A stretch of DNA of 64,000 nt from Curtobacterium sp. MR_MD2014 (GTDB lineage Bacteria; Actinomycetota; Actinomycetes; Actinomycetales; Microbacteriaceae), in the NCBI RefSeq assembly GCF_000772085.1, contig NZ_CP009755.1, positions 3,038,001 through 3,102,000 on the forward strand, read 5' to 3'. Shown piece after piece: positions 35,362 to 46,296 of the stretch. How positions within the stretch are numbered: position 1 is the first letter of the stretch; each line of letters starts with the position of its first letter. The position numbers and the translations under genes were made by a program. Below the pieces are notes generated by a model that worked only from the letters and a program-made list of their open reading frames with translations, ran no database searches and was not told the origin of the DNA.

Positions 35362-38300
35362 TCACGGCACCAGCGACCAGTATCCCTTCACGTCCGTGGC
35401 AGCGTAGCCGCCGGGCACGTACGTCTGATTCGTGCCACCCCGCCAGTAGTCGCCATCAGCGCCAGTCTGTGGAGCAGTCAAACCCTTGTAAGCAGGCATC
35501 TTCTTCGTGAACTCTGCAGCGAAACCAGCGTTCTGAATCGAATCCTGACCGCTACTCGCCCACCTGTATGGAAGCGCCTTGTCTTCGCGCACCTGGCTGA
35601 CGCTTCTGGGCATGTCCGTGGACCAGAAATTACCCGAATGGAACCCGTTCACATCTCCTGAACGGAACATCGTCGTTCCTTCCTTCACGTAAGTCGACCG
35701 GTACAGTCCCCCGGCGAAGGTCGACGCATCCGCGCGCGAGAGCCACTTCGGTCGGTACGCAGTGGAACCGCCACTCAAGGCTCCGATTGTGGCCTGCGTC
35801 GCGGTGGCCTGAACAAAGCCGTTGACGGTGTGGGGCCCGGGCGAGGTCGCGTAGTTGAGCGCTCCCGTACCACCGCCTTCCACCATGCCGCTTGCCGCCC
35901 CAGTCGCGGCACGGGCCGCGAGTCCCGTTCCCATCTTCGCGGCGAGTGCGGCACCCGTTCCCGCTCCGAGCGCCCCCGTTGCGGTCCCGATGAGAGCGTC
36001 CTTCCCGACGGTGCCCCAATCGACTTGCCCAGTTGTGGCTTTCTGCGAAGCCACCGAGATCCCGCCGCTCATCAGTCCGCCTGCCAGTGCCATCGCCGCA
36101 ATCCCGGCAGGGCCTCCGATCCCCGTTGCCATGAGCGCAATCCCGCCCACGATGGCGACTCCGGCGGCGATGTACTCCCAGTTGTCCCCGACCCAGTTCG
36201 CAGCCCGCGACAGGAAGCTCTGGTTCGCATCCCGGTACGCCGCCAGGTCCTCATCCGTCGCCGGTCGAAGCCCCAGGGGGTCGATCGCGTGCATCGGGTC
36301 GTTCCCGGCGTACGAGTACGGGTTCCCCGACCACGCTGCGCCGAGTACGGGCGCCAACGGGTCCGTCGACAGGAAGCCCCGCGCCGCCGGGTCGTAGACG
36401 CGCGCCCCGAGCCACTCCAGCCCCGCGATCGACAGCCCGCCGTCAGCGGTGAGCGAGACGCCAGTGGGCAGCGCCGTTCCCTCGACCGATGCGAGCACCG
36501 CCCATGGGTCCGAAGCATCCGTCGAACGGGCGCTCCGCCAGCCGGCGGTGGCCCAGGCGTCCCCCAGCGCGACCGCGCCGCCCGGCAGGTCGAGCACGCT
36601 CTCCCCGCCGATCGACACCATCGCGGGCAGCGGCGCAGCAGAGTCCCACCACACCTCGGCGCCGCCGACCTCAGCGAGCTCGCCGAGCACGTCGGTCCAC
36701 ATCTGGAACCGGCCGGTCTCGCCGTACGAGCGATCGCGCGACACGATGGCGGTCAGGGAGCCCAGGTCGGACCACGCGTACTCGGCGGTCGACCCGTCGG
36801 CGTTGGTGCGACGTACCCGTCGACCGAGTCCGTCGTACAGGTACTCCGTCCGCTCCCCGCCCCGGACGGACGCGACGAGTTGCCCGGCCGCGTCGTACTC
36901 GAACGTCGTCTCGACTCCGTCGACGACCTCGCGGAGCAGCCGCCCGCCGTCGCCGTACTCCCACTCGGAACCTCCGGACCGGACGAGTTGCCCGGCCTCG
37001 TCGTACGCGTACTCGACGCGTCCGTCCGCTCCGTCGATCGCGGTGATGCGCCCCTGGTCGTCGTGCTCGATGCGCGTGACCGTCGCGCCCTCGGGCGTCG
37101 TCGTCGTGTGTGCGACCAGGGCGCCGCGCTCGTAGGACCACGACTGGACGACGTCGCCGGTCGACGCCTGGACGATCCGCCCGGCTGCGTCGTAGGCGAA
37201 GGTCGCCGCGGCGAGGCCCTGTCGCTCGACGACGACGGCGCGACCCAATGCATCACAGCGCCACTCGGTTCGCCTACCCGTCGGGTCGATCCGTGCGACC
37301 CGGTTGCCGTCGGCGTCGTACTCCCACCACACGGAGCGCCCACCGCGGCTCCGGCGGACGAGGAGCCCTCGGCGGTCGTACTCGAGCTCGTGATCGACCG
37401 TCCGACCCGCACCGCGCGTGTGGTCGGTGATGACGACGGTGCGGTCGACGACGTCGCGTCGGGTCTCGCTCACCAGCTGTCCGTCGACCAGGACCTCGGT
37501 CGCGCGGCCTGCTGCGTCGAAGGTCCGGCTGGTGGTGCGCCCCTCAGGGTCGGTCTGCTCCACCTGGCGACCGGCCGCGTCGTACCGCGCCGTCGTCTCA
37601 CGGCCGAGCGGGTCGACGACCGCGACCACGCGGTCTGCTGCGTCGTACCGACGCTGCGTGACACCGCCGGCAGGGTCCGTCACCTCGGTCAGCCGGCCCC
37701 GCTCGTCGTAGGCGAAGCGGGTGGTGCCGCCGAGGGCATCGACTGCCTCGACCAGCTGCCCCGCGGCGTCGTAGCGGAACCGTCGGTGACCGAAGCGTGC
37801 GTCGTGGCTGGAGACGAGCCTCCCGGCCCGGTCGTAGCGGTACCGGCTCGTGCCGGATCCCGCCGTGGTCTGCGCGACCACGCGGCCGACAGCGTCGTAG
37901 GTGGTCTCCTCGACCTCGCCGGTGGGCAACGTGCGGGCGACGACGCGGGAGTCCGCGTCGTACGTGAGCGTCGCCCGCGCTCCTGTGGCGTCCACCGCTG
38001 CGGACGGGCGCCCGCAGGCGTCGTACTCGTAGGTCGAGCGGGCGCCGGACGGACTGACGATCGCCGTCACCCGCCCGCCCAGGTCGCGCTCGATGCGCAT
38101 CAGGCCGCCTTCGCCGTCGACGAGTTCGACGGGCCGACCAGCTGCGTCGTACGTCACCAGCTCGGAACCGGTCTCGTCACTCGTCTGCTCGACGGGTCGC
38201 CCGAACTCATCGAAGCGGACAGTGGTCGCGGAGAACGCATCACGCAGGGTCGCGACGCCGGTCGCGACGTCCCGTGCGACCTCCTGCCGGACGCCGGTCG

Positions 38301-40782
38301 GGTCGACGGTCGCGGCGAGGCCGCCGTTGACGTCGTACTCGCGCCGCCACGTCGCGCCCGTCGGGTCGGTGACGGCCTGGAGGCGCGACAACCCGTCGTG
38401 CGCGAACGTCCAGACCGCGTCACCCGGCAGGGCGAGGGCGGCGACGTTCCCCTGGTCGTCGAACGTCCGCGTGACCCGCCGACCCAGGGGGTCGACGGTC
38501 GTCGCCAGCTCGCCGTTCGCCGCGTACTCGGAGGTGGTGCGGGCACCAAGCGGATCGATGACCGCCGCGACCCGCCCACCGGCCGTGTGCTCGTACCGCC
38601 AGACGGCACCGTCGGCGTCGCGGCGCTCGACGAGGAGCCCCGCCGCGTCCCAGCGGTACTCGGTCCGGGCACCGGACGGGCTGACCGCGGCGACCGGACG
38701 ACCGGCCGCGTCACGCTCGATCCGGGCGGTGTCCCCGACCGCGTTCGTGGTCGCCACCAGCTCGCCGAACTCGTCGTGCTCGAGATCGAGGACGACCCCG
38801 GTCGGGTCGACCACGTGGGTGAGGACCCCGTCCGTCCACGTGAGCTCGGTGCGGCCGCCGACCGGATCGACGATGACGGACGGGTCGCGGTCGTCGCCGC
38901 GGTACTCGTAGGACACGACCGCACCGGCCTCGGTGACGACGGTGGTCACCCGGTCCTGGTCGTCGTAGCCGTAGGTGACGTCACCGCCGGAGGGGGTCAC
39001 CGTCCGGGTCTTCCGACCGCGGTCGTCGTAGGCGTGCACGGTGACGGAGCCGTCGCGTTCGGTCGCCGACACCAGGTTGCCGTGTCGGTCGTAGCTCATC
39101 GACTGTCGCCGGTCGTCGGAGTCGATGACCCCGACGAGCCGGCCCTTGGCATCGGCGATGTAGGAGTTCGCGCGCGAGCCGTCGTGGTCGGACACGACCG
39201 TGACGCGGCCGGGCAGGTAGGCGAAGCGCACCGCTCGGCCGTGCGGACTGACCTGTTCGACCACACGGCGCTGGTCGTCGTAGGTGTTGTCGACCTCGAC
39301 GACCCCGGCAGCCGATGTCACGGTGACGACGAGGTCGTCGTCGTTCCACCCGTAGCGGCGGGTACCGACGGGGTCGGTCACACTGACGAGTCGCCCGCGG
39401 TCGTCGTACCCGTACTCGACCCGCCGACCGTCGGAGGCCCGGAGGACCGCGACGCGTCCGTCGACGTGCTCGATCTCGACCCAGCGGCCGCGTTCGTGCT
39501 CGAGACGGACGACGAGGTCGTCGGCGTCGCGGACGACCCGGACCGCCGTCCCGACTCCGCCTCGCTGCCCGGTCCAGAGACCGGACGGGGTGAAGTCGAT
39601 CCGGACCCCGGCATTGTCGCGCACGACGAGCAGGTCGCCCTCGGCGGCGAGCCAGCGGTTCTCGCCGACCCCGCGGTCCCAGCCCTCGCCGGAACGCGGG
39701 AAGCGGATCTGACGGCCGTCGGCGCCGACGAACGTCGCACCCTCGTCGTCGAGGAGCAGGCGCGTCTCGAGGACCGAGGACCAGCCCGGGCCGAAGATCC
39801 CGACGTGCTCGTCGAGCGAGTTGTACATGCGGGTGACCTCGAGCGAGGCCGAGGCGCCGGTGAACCCGAGGTCGAGCTCCGGTTCGAGGAAGTTGCCGGT
39901 CGAGGTGTTGACCGGGTCCATCGAGAACCCCGTCGTGGGCTGCGCACCGTACGCCGACGGCGGTTCGAACTGCAGGTCCTGGCGGGTCTCGGAGACCCCG
40001 GCGGCTGCGAGCGCCGCGGCGAGCGCGGAGTCCGCGACCGTCGAGACGTTGCCCTCGCCGCCGGCCGCGGTGAAGGCATCCGCGATGGTGGTGGCCCACT
40101 TCGCGTCCTGGGCGTTTGCGCCGAGCCACTGCTCGAAGGCGGTGACGACGCTGTCAGCGTCGATGTGGCCCCACGAGCACTTGGCGGCGAATTCGGTGAG
40201 CTTCCCCCGCAGTGCGGCGGGTCGTCCCTCGAGGGCACTGTCCAGCGACACCGAACCGGTCGCGAAGGAGCGGAGGTCGCTCGGTCGCGCCGACGACGTC
40301 CCGCCGCCTCCGCCCCCACCGGAACCCGGGTTCGGCGTCTCACGAGGCCGCGCGCGCACGTCCGGTTGCTCGAAGGTCGGCGGCGCGTCGTTCTTGATGT
40401 CCGGCATCGGGTCGTAGTGGAAGGTGTCGTTCCAGAGGTCCTGGAAGCCGTTCCGCTCGTCCTCGCGCTCCTGCCACTCGCGAGCGCGCCTGCGGTTGTC
40501 CCGCTCCTTCGCCGCGGCTTCCTTCATCTGGCCGACCCAACCGGCGACCTTCTCCAGCGCCGTCGCGATCCGGTCGGCGTCCGAGTCGGCCACGTCGGCG
40601 TTCGACGAGAACAGCTGGGCGAAGCGGCCACGGAACTCCTGCGACGCGGTGGAGACGTAGGAGCGACGTGAGCCGCGCTGGCCGTTGATCGCCCCCGCCG
40701 CCGACTTCATCGCGCTCTGCAGCGCATCGGCCGTCGCATCGTCGAACTCGATCGGATCCATGTTGGCGTGGATCTGGGCCAT
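35362..40782 (-). CDS. RHS/YD-repeat polymorphic toxin with WXG-like N-terminus
   Basis: An 1806-residue protein. Residues 1-105 are helical and resemble WXG100/LXG secretion domains ([33 protein letters not shown]). A Gly-rich linker follows, then [20 protein letters not shown], the DUF6531-like entry to the RHS shell, then about a thousand residues of YD repeats ([27 protein letters not shown]). The core ends [11 protein letters not shown]...DPLGL at about 1505. Beyond it come a hydrophobic segment (about 1532-1570), a Gly/Ala-rich pretoxin stretch and a tip of about 130 residues ([37 protein letters not shown]) that vaguely recalls ADP-ribosyltransferase folds. Tip G+C is about 54% against about 80% in a core sample. 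It sits between a WXG100 gene and a probable immunity gene. Confidence 0.87.
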   Translation of the reverse strand: MAQIHANMDPIEFDDATADALQSAMKSAAGAINGQRGSRRSYVSTASQEFRGRFAQLFSSNADVADSDADRIATALEKVAGWVGQMKEAAAKERDNRRRAREWQEREDERNGFQDLWNDTFHYDPMPDIKNDAPPTFEQPDVRARPRETPNPGSGGGGGGGTSSARPSDLRSFATGSVSLDSALEGRPAALRGKLTEFAAKCSWGHIDADSVVTAFEQWLGANAQDAKWATTIADAFTAAGGEGNVSTVADSALAAALAAAGVSETRQDLQFEPPSAYGAQPTTGFSMDPVNTSTGNFLEPELDLGFTGASASLEVTRMYNSLDEHVGIFGPGWSSVLETRLLLDDEGATFVGADGRQIRFPRSGEGWDRGVGENRWLAAEGDLLVVRDNAGVRIDFTPSGLWTGQRGGVGTAVRVVRDADDLVVRLEHERGRWVEIEHVDGRVAVLRASDGRRVEYGYDDRGRLVSVTDPVGTRRYGWNDDDLVVTVTSAAGVVEVDNTYDDQRRVVEQVSPHGRAVRFAYLPGRVTVVSDHDGSRANSYIADAKGRLVGVIDSDDRRQSMSYDRHGNLVSATERDGSVTVHAYDDRGRKTRTVTPSGGDVTYGYDDQDRVTTVVTEAGAVVSYEYRGDDRDPSVIVDPVGGRTELTWTDGVLTHVVDPTGVVLDLEHDEFGELVATTNAVGDTARIERDAAGRPVAAVSPSGARTEYRWDAAGLLVERRDADGAVWRYEHTAGGRVAAVIDPLGARTTSEYAANGELATTVDPLGRRVTRTFDDQGNVAALALPGDAVWTFAHDGLSRLQAVTDPTGATWRREYDVNGGLAATVDPTGVRQEVARDVATGVATLRDAFSATTVRFDEFGRPVEQTSDETGSELVTYDAAGRPVELVDGEGGLMRIERDLGGRVTAIVSPSGARSTYEYDACGRPSAAVDATGARATLTYDADSRVVARTLPTGEVEETTYDAVGRVVAQTTAGSGTSRYRYDRAGRLVSSHDARFGHRRFRYDAAGQLVEAVDALGGTTRFAYDERGRLTEVTDPAGGVTQRRYDAADRVVAVVDPLGRETTARYDAAGRQVEQTDPEGRTTSRTFDAAGRATEVLVDGQLVSETRRDVVDRTVVITDHTRGAGRTVDHELEYDRRGLLVRRSRGGRSVWWEYDADGNRVARIDPTGRRTEWRCDALGRAVVVERQGLAAATFAYDAAGRIVQASTGDVVQSWSYERGALVAHTTTTPEGATVTRIEHDDQGRITAIDGADGRVEYAYDEAGQLVRSGGSEWEYGDGGRLLREVVDGVETTFEYDAAGQLVASVRGGERTEYLYDGLGRRVRRTNADGSTAEYAWSDLGSLTAIVSRDRSYGETGRFQMWTDVLGELAEVGGAEVWWDSAAPLPAMVSIGGESVLDLPGGAVALGDAWATAGWRSARSTDASDPWAVLASVEGTALPTGVSLTADGGLSIAGLEWLGARVYDPAARGFLSTDPLAPVLGAAWSGNPYSYAGNDPMHAIDPLGLRPATDEDLAAYRDANQSFLSRAANWVGDNWEYIAAGVAIVGGIALMATGIGGPAGIAAMALAGGLMSGGISVASQKATTGQVDWGTVGKDALIGTATGALGAGTGAALAAKMGTGLAARAATGAASGMVEGGGTGALNYATSPGPHTVNGFVQATATQATIGALSGGSTAYRPKWLSRADASTFAGGLYRSTYVKEGTTMFRSGDVNGFHSGNFWSTDMPRSVSQVREDKALPYRWASSGQDSIQNAGFAAEFTKKMPAYKGLTAPQTGADGDYWRGGTNQTYVPGGYAATDVKGYWSLVP

Positions 40783-40959
40783 GGTCGTTCCCCCCGGAGC
40801 TGGTGCTGGACGTACTGGTCGTGCTGGTCGAACCGGTCGCGCCGGCTCTGCTGGGCCTTCTGGTCGTGCCCGTCGTGCTCGACGTGCCGTGGTGCGGTCG
40901 GCCCCCCGACCGCGAACGCCCGGCCCACCGAGACGGCGGACCGGGCGTGGGGTGGGTGC

Positions 40960-41241
40960 TTACGCGCCGCCACCCGCGGTGAAGATGTCCTGCGAGATCT
41001 TGTCGAGCTGCGTGCGGAGCTGCTCGAGCTCGGTCTTCGCCTTGTCGAGGGCAGCCTTGGTCTCGGGCCAGGTCGACCCACGGAACGTCGAGGCGAGCGG
41101 GCCGTCCCACACGTTCGAGTCGGACAGGATGCGCCCCTGGGCGTCGAGCTGCGAGATCTGGTCCGTGAAGCCGCCGTTCACGATGGACTGGATCTGTCGG
41201 ATGGCGGACTTCGCCTGCTCGGTGGAAAGGACACGCGACAT
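40960..41241 (-). CDS. WXG100-family (ESAT-6-like) protein
   Basis: A 93-residue helical-hairpin protein: helix 1 ([19 protein letters not shown]), a turn with the variant motif NVWDGPLAS (WDG in place of WXG), and helix 2 ([20 protein letters not shown]), ending [11 protein letters not shown]. Length is typical. ATG 41239-41241 follows GAGG at six bases; the longer frame upstream is not needed. It is the first gene of the effector cassette, 177 bases before the RHS gene, and would be the partner or substrate of the EssC-like ATPase. A YxxxD/E tail signal is not visible. Confidence 0.82.
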   Translation of the reverse strand: MSRVLSTEQAKSAIRQIQSIVNGGFTDQISQLDAQGRILSDSNVWDGPLASTFRGSTWPETKAALDKAKTELEQLRTQLDKISQDIFTAGGGA

Positions 41242-41422
41242 GGTCAACCTCATTCTCTTCGTACCTGCACCCCCGCGCAGTGGAATCCCCCCGGAGGCCT
41301 GAACGCCGCCCACCATACCCGCGAAGCCCGGCAATGTCACCGTCCGTATATCGTGACGTTTCCTCCCCCACTTCGAGGGGTACGACCGGCGCGACAGGCA
41401 GACGCCCCTGCACAGGCGGGTC

Positions 41423-41455
41423 GTTCACGCTCGGTTTCCACAGCGGCCACCTGTG
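41423..41455 (+). promoter_or_regulatory. Degenerate PHO-box-like repeats upstream of ppk
   Basis: Units at an 11-base period: GTTCACG at 41423, GTTTCCA at 41434 and GGCCACC at 41445, ending 38 bases before the ppk start. Only the first and third are close to GTTCACC, so this is weaker than the phoU and pstS sites. The ppk gene is a known target of PhoP-type regulators in other actinobacteria. Confidence 0.42.
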
Positions 41456-41493
41456 CTCCTCCGGGCAGCGGGGGCTGGTGGCAGGATGTCGGC

Positions 41494-43659
41494 ATGGACA
41501 CCGAACCGCAGCTCGACGGCGAATCCGTCGCTCCCGACCTCGACGACTTCGACGAGGTCGTCGAGATCGAGCACGAGTCGCTGCCCTCGGACCGCTACTT
41601 CGACCGCGAGCTGAGCTGGCTCCGCTTCAACCAGCGCGTGCTCGAGCTGGGTGAGGACCGCACGCAGCCACTCCTCGAGCGCGCCAACTTCCTGGCGATC
41701 TTCGCGTCCAACCTCGACGAGTTCTTCATGGTGCGCGTCGCGGGCCTCAAGCGTCGCATCGACACCGGGATCGCGGTCCCGACCAACGTCGGGCGAGCAC
41801 CGAGCGACGTGCTGCGCGACATCGCGGCGAAGGCGCACGAGCTCCAGGACCGGCACGCCGCCGCCTTCATCGAGTCGTTGAAGCCCGACCTCGACGCCGC
41901 GGGCATCCACGTCGAGCACTGGTCCGACCTCGACGAGGCCGACCGGCTGCGCATGCGTGAGTACTTCAACGAGCGGATCTTCCCGGTGCTCATGCCGCTC
42001 GCGGTCGACCCGGCGCACCCCTTCCCCTACATCTCCGGGCTGTCGCTGAACCTCGCCGTCCGGGTCCGCAACCCCAAGTCCCAGCGGCAGGAGTTCGCGC
42101 GCCTCAAGGTGCCGCAGAACTTCTCCCGCTTCATCGCGCTGCCCGACGACGGATCCGGGCGCATGCGCTTCATCCCGCTCGAGGACCTCATCGCGAACCA
42201 CCTCGACGACCTGTTCCCGGGGATGGAGGTCCTCGAGCACCACGTCTTCCGCGTCACCCGCAACGAGGACGTCGAGATCGAGGAGGACGAGGCCGAGAAC
42301 CTCATCCAGGCGCTCGAGCGCGAGCTGCTCCGTCGCCGCTTCGGCCCGCCGATCCGGCTCGAGATCACCGAGGACATGGACCCGGTGACCCTCGACCTGC
42401 TCGTGCGCGAGCTCGACATCACCGAGCAGGAGGTCTTCCGGCTGCCGTCGCCGCTCGACCTCGGCGGGCTGTTCGAGATCGCGAAGATCGCGCGCCCGGA
42501 CCTCCACTACCCGCGCCACGTCCCCACGACGCCGGTGCAGTTCCAGCCCGGCGAGCCGAACACGAAGCCGGACCTGTTCCGCGCCATCGCCTCGCGCGAC
42601 GTGCTCGTGCACCACCCGTACGAGTCCTTCGCGACGAGCGTTCAGGCGTTCCTCGAGCAGGCCGCCGCCGACCCGAACGTCCTGGCGATCAAGCAGACGC
42701 TGTACCGCACGTCCGGCGACAGCCCGATCGTCGAGGCCCTGATCGACGCCGCCGCCGCGGGCAAGCAGGTCCTGGCCCTGGTCGAGATCAAGGCGCGGTT
42801 CGACGAGCAGAACAACATCACCTGGGCGCGCAAGCTCGAGAAGGCCGGTGTGCACGTCGTCTACGGCCTGGTCGGACTGAAGACGCACTCGAAGCTCGTG
42901 CTCGTCATCCGGCAGGAGGGTGGCACGCTCAAGCACTACAGCCACATCGGTACCGGCAACTACAACCCGAAGACGTCCCGCATCTACGAGGACATGGGGC
43001 TGTTCACTGCGGACGACACGGTGGGCAAGGACCTCACCCGCCTGTTCAACGAGCTGTCGGGCTACGCGATCGAGAAGAAGTTCAAGCGCCTGCTCGTCGC
43101 GCCGCTGCACCTGCGCAAGGGGCTGGTGAAGCGCATCCAGACCGAAGCCGCGAACGCCCGCGCCGGCAAGCCGTCCGGCATCCGGATCAAGGTCAACTCG
43201 ATGGTCGACGAGCAGATCATCGACGCCCTCTACCTGGCGAGCCAGGCCGGTGTGCCCGTCGACGTGTGGGTGCGCGGCATCTGCTCGCTGAAGCCGGGCA
43301 TCGAAGGCGTCAGCGAGACGATCCGCGTTCGGAGCGTCGTCGGCCGGTACCTCGAGCACTCGCGGGCCTTCACGTTCCACAACGACGGCGACCCGCTGGT
43401 GTTCATCGGCTCGGCGGACATGATGCACCGCAACCTCGACCGTCGCGTCGAGGCTCTGGTCCGGCTCACCGACCCGGCACACGTGGCCGAGGTCGAGGAG
43501 ATGTTCGACCTGGCGATGGCGGAGACGACGAGCTCGTGGCACCTCGAGTCCGACGGCGAGTGGACGCGCCGCTCCACCGACCCGGACGGCCGCCCGCTCG
43601 ACGACGTGCAGAATGTGCTCATGCGGAAGATCTCGGCCCGGAAGCGTTCGGCTCGGTGA
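41494..43659 (+). CDS. ppk1: Polyphosphate kinase 1
   Basis: A 721-residue enzyme that builds inorganic polyphosphate from ATP. The N-terminal domain has [19 protein letters not shown] and [16 protein letters not shown]. The catalytic region has the autophosphorylated His in [18 protein letters not shown], and the second phospholipase-D-like motif [17 protein letters not shown]. Other marks are [15 protein letters not shown] and [22 protein letters not shown] 41494-41496 gives the expected acidic N-terminus. It overlaps the Nudix gene by GTGA. The neighbourhood (PHO-like box, pst genes downstream) marks a phosphate block. Confidence 0.95.
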   Translation: MDTEPQLDGESVAPDLDDFDEVVEIEHESLPSDRYFDRELSWLRFNQRVLELGEDRTQPLLERANFLAIFASNLDEFFMVRVAGLKRRIDTGIAVPTNVGRAPSDVLRDIAAKAHELQDRHAAAFIESLKPDLDAAGIHVEHWSDLDEADRLRMREYFNERIFPVLMPLAVDPAHPFPYISGLSLNLAVRVRNPKSQRQEFARLKVPQNFSRFIALPDDGSGRMRFIPLEDLIANHLDDLFPGMEVLEHHVFRVTRNEDVEIEEDEAENLIQALERELLRRRFGPPIRLEITEDMDPVTLDLLVRELDITEQEVFRLPSPLDLGGLFEIAKIARPDLHYPRHVPTTPVQFQPGEPNTKPDLFRAIASRDVLVHHPYESFATSVQAFLEQAAADPNVLAIKQTLYRTSGDSPIVEALIDAAAAGKQVLALVEIKARFDEQNNITWARKLEKAGVHVVYGLVGLKTHSKLVLVIRQEGGTLKHYSHIGTGNYNPKTSRIYEDMGLFTADDTVGKDLTRLFNELSGYAIEKKFKRLLVAPLHLRKGLVKRIQTEAANARAGKPSGIRIKVNSMVDEQIIDALYLASQAGVPVDVWVRGICSLKPGIEGVSETIRVRSVVGRYLEHSRAFTFHNDGDPLVFIGSADMMHRNLDRRVEALVRLTDPAHVAEVEEMFDLAMAETTSSWHLESDGEWTRRSTDPDGRPLDDVQNVLMRKISARKRSAR

Positions 43660-44603
43660 GCGGCGGCCCCACGGGGCCCGTCGTCGCGGCGGGCGCGGTC
43701 GTCTGGCGTGAACGGGACGGAGTACCGCTGGTGCTCCTCGTCCACCGGGACCACCACCAGGACGTCTCCCTGCCGAAGGGCAAGGTCGACCCCGGCGAGA
43801 GCATCCCGACGACCGCCGTCCGGGAGATCGACGAGGAGACCGGGTACCGCGTGCACCTCGGGGCGCCGCTCGGCACGGCGGAGTACGTGCTCCCGAGTGG
43901 TCGCGACAAGGTCGTGCACTACTGGGCCGCCCGCGTCGGCTCGAAGGAGTACGACCGCGCGGGCAAGTTCCGTCCGAACGACGAGGTCGCCGCGATCGAG
44001 TGGGTGACCGTCGACCAGGCACGGGCACGGCTCACGTACGAGCGCGACGTTGCGATCCTCGACCGGTTCGCCGACCGCGTCGCCGCCGGTGAGCACCGGA
44101 CCTTCGCGCTGATCGCCCTCCGGCACGCGAAGACCGTGCCCGGTTCGGACTGGGACGGCCCCGACGCCACCCGCCCGCTGCTGCCGGTCGGACGGTCCCA
44201 GGCCAAGGCCGTCGCAGCACCCGTCGCGGCGTTCGGTCCGAAGAAGATCGTCAGCAGTACGGCGGCGCGGTGCCTCGCGACCGTCGAGCCGCTCTCCGCG
44301 CGCACGAAGGTCGGTGTCTCCAGCACGACGGACATCAGCCAGGACGCCCACGACCGCGGCGCCGCCGACGTCAAGGGCGTCGTGCAGAAGCGGATCGCGA
44401 AGGCCAAGTCCGCGGTGCTGTGCTCCCACGGTCCGGTGCTGCCGGACATCATCGCCCGCATCGCCTCCGCGACCGCGGACGACCGTCGTCGCTTCGACCT
44501 GCGCCGCGCCGCGATGCTCTCGGTGGGGGACTTCGCCGTGCTCCACATCGCGGGCGAGAAGCTCGTCGCCGTCGAGACGCACCGCAACACCGTCCCGGCC
44601 TGA
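43656..44603 (+). CDS. mutT1: MutT1-like Nudix hydrolase fused to a histidine phosphatase
   Basis: A 315-residue two-domain protein. The N-terminal Nudix domain has a complete Nudix box at residues 42-64 (G-x5-E-x7-RE-I-D-EE-x-G). The C-terminal domain is a SixA/phosphoglycerate-mutase-like histidine phosphatase with [12 protein letters not shown] and [12 protein letters not shown]. This is the architecture of mycobacterial MutT1, which cleans 8-oxo-dGTP and diadenosine polyphosphates. GTG 43656-43658 overlaps the ppk stop, so the two are translationally coupled. The ppk1-mutT1 neighbourhood is also seen in mycobacteria. Actual substrate is inferred. Confidence 0.88.
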   Translation: MSGGPTGPVVAAGAVVWRERDGVPLVLLVHRDHHQDVSLPKGKVDPGESIPTTAVREIDEETGYRVHLGAPLGTAEYVLPSGRDKVVHYWAARVGSKEYDRAGKFRPNDEVAAIEWVTVDQARARLTYERDVAILDRFADRVAAGEHRTFALIALRHAKTVPGSDWDGPDATRPLLPVGRSQAKAVAAPVAAFGPKKIVSSTAARCLATVEPLSARTKVGVSSTTDISQDAHDRGAADVKGVVQKRIAKAKSAVLCSHGPVLPDIIARIASATADDRRRFDLRRAAMLSVGDFAVLHIAGEKLVAVETHRNTVPA

Positions 44604-44883
44604 GTCGAGCGGGGCGGAGACGACCGTCCGCTCGGTGAACACCAGGCCGAGCGCCGAGGCGGTGGTGAGCCGCGCCTCCAGGCCGGGCTCCGCGACGGTC
44701 GTGAGCCGCGCCTCCGGACGGGCCACCACGGAGACCCTTCGGACCAGCGCTCGGCGCGGCGATCCGACCCGCGCCGCCGCCGCGTGAACCGATGCACCTG
44801 CATGGGTCTCACCCACGCACGGTGACCCGATCCTGCACCCACCACGGCTCGGTCGTCCGGCACCCGAGCCGGGACAACCCCTC
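44604..44883. other. Long intergenic stretch before pstS, 5' portion
   Basis: I see no gene here. It holds a direct repeat GTGAGCCGCGCCTCC at 44665-44679 and 44701-44715, and the sequence GAGGCGG...CCGCGCCTC that could fold as a weak terminator for the ppk-mutT1 unit. The pstS regulatory region follows. Confidence 0.5.
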
Positions 44884-44938
44884 GTTCACCTCCCGTTCAC
44901 CGAGGAGCGTCATCCCCGTCACCTCGCGTCCCTACAGT
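44884..44938 (+). promoter_or_regulatory. PHO box and -10 region of the pst operon
   Basis: GTTCACC at 44884 and 44895, a weak unit AGCGTCA at 44906 and CGTCACC at 44917 stand at an exact 11-base period. A -10-like TACAGT at 44933-44938 follows. This is the standard actinobacterial layout in which the phosphate regulator binds at and above the -35 position. The pstS start is 75 bases further on. Confidence 0.8.
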
Positions 44939-45012
44939 CGCTCCCGGGTCAGCACCGGCCCGAGGGACCAGCAGCGGTCCCGCCTGCACTGACATTCCCG
45001 AAGGGACCCCTG

Positions 45013-46119
45013 TTGAACATCAAGCGAATCGGTTCGATCGCAGCGATCGCGATCGCCGGCGCCGTCGTGCTGTCCTCCTGCGCGGCGAACGAGAGCGGCA
45101 GCGGCGACACCGCAGCGCCGACCTCGAGCTCGGGCACCGACTACTCGAAGCTCTCGGGCACGCTGACCGGCTCCGGCTCGTCGGCGCAGCAGACCGCTGA
45201 GGCCACCTGGGCTGCGAACTTCCAGAACGTCGCCTCCGGCGTGACGGTCAACTACTCGCCGGACGGCTCCGGCGCCGGTCGCAAGAACTTCATCTCGGGT
45301 GCCGCGGACTTCGCCGGCTCCGACGCTGCACTGAAGGACGAGGAGCTCTCGGGCTCGTTCGACCTGTGCACGGACAAGGCCATCGACATCCCGGTCTACA
45401 TCTCCCCGATCGCCATCGCCTACAAGGTGGACGGCGTCTCCGACCTGACGCTCGACGCGAAGACCATCGCGGGCATCTTCTCGGGCAAGATCACCAAGTG
45501 GAACGCCTCGGAGATCGCCGACCTGAACAAGGGCGTCGACCTGCCGGACTCGAACATCACCGTGATCCACCGCTCGGACGACTCGGGCACCACGCAGAAC
45601 TTCTCCGAGTACGTCTCGGCGAACGCGTCGGACGTCTGGACCGAAGAGCCCAGCCAGACCTTCCCCTACCAGGTCGGCGACTCGGCCAAGGGCACCTCGG
45701 GCGTCGCCTCGGCGATGGCCAGCGCCTCGAACGCCATCACCTACATCGACGACTCGGGCGCCGGTGACCTCGACAAGGCGAAGCTCATGGTCGGCGACAA
45801 GGCCACCGAGATCTCGGCCGAGGGTGCTGCCAAGGTCGTCGCGGACTCCGAGACGGTCTCGGGCCGTGAGGAGAACGACCTCGCGATCGACATCAACCGC
45901 AAGGACACCGCCGAGGGTGCGTGGCCGCTGGTCCTCGTCTCCTACGCGATCGCCTGCCAGGAGTACAAGGACGCCGACAAGGGTGCGCTCGTGAAGGGCT
46001 ACCTCGACTACGTCGTCACGCAGGACGCGCAGGAGGCCGCCGCGAAGGAGGCCAAGTCGGCCGCCCTCTCCTCCGACCTGTCGGAGAAGGCCGCGAAGGC
46101 CGTCGCCTCCATCAAGTAA
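45013..46119 (+). CDS. pstS: Phosphate-binding lipoprotein PstS
   Basis: A 368-residue ABC phosphate-binding protein. The signal peptide MNIKRIGSIAAIAIAGAVVL is followed by lipobox LSSC. Phosphate-contact segments are visible: GSGSSAQQTAEATW, YSPDGSGAGRKNF, DFAGSDAAL and HRSDDSGTTQNF. It captures phosphate outside and passes it to PstC-PstA. The start is TTG 45013 with AAGGGA upstream; no ATG fits. Codon use is very even (GGC, GAC, AAG), as for a strongly expressed protein. A hairpin separates it from pstC. Confidence 0.95.
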   Translation: MNIKRIGSIAAIAIAGAVVLSSCAANESGSGDTAAPTSSSGTDYSKLSGTLTGSGSSAQQTAEATWAANFQNVASGVTVNYSPDGSGAGRKNFISGAADFAGSDAALKDEELSGSFDLCTDKAIDIPVYISPIAIAYKVDGVSDLTLDAKTIAGIFSGKITKWNASEIADLNKGVDLPDSNITVIHRSDDSGTTQNFSEYVSANASDVWTEEPSQTFPYQVGDSAKGTSGVASAMASASNAITYIDDSGAGDLDKAKLMVGDKATEISAEGAAKVVADSETVSGREENDLAIDINRKDTAEGAWPLVLVSYAIACQEYKDADKGALVKGYLDYVVTQDAQEAAAKEAKSAALSSDLSEKAAKAVASIK

Positions 46120-46131
46120 GGCCCGCTGAGC

Positions 46132-46172
46132 ACCCGGACGCCGGTCCCACCCACCCTGACCGGCGTCCGGGT
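46132..46172 (+). terminator. Intercistronic hairpin between pstS and pstC
   Basis: A perfect 14-base-pair stem (46132-46145 with 46159-46172) and a 13-base loop, 13 bases after the pstS stop and 124 bases before pstC. It probably reduces readthrough or protects the pstS message, so PstS is made in excess of the permeases. Confidence 0.65.
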
Positions 46173-46296
46173 TCTCGCCCGTCCGGCCCGGACGCAGCAC
46201 CAGCACCACCGGGCACGCCCGGCCCCACCAGCACCACCCCGTCGCCTCCCCCGGCCGCTCCTCCACGAGCCCGGCCTCCCCTCCGACAGGAGTCCC

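Noticed and set aside
35830..40671. A 1613-codon open frame on the plus strand across the RHS gene
   Set aside because: It is antisense to the RHS repeats. High G+C and repeated codons keep the opposite strand open. It has no start site, no domain, and an Arg/Asp-rich composition typical of shadows.
40707..41081. Possible small gene between the WXG100 and RHS genes
   Set aside because: The reading is Arg/Ser/Pro-rich, overlaps the start of the RHS gene and has no ribosome site. The gap probably holds only a weak terminator and the RHS leader.
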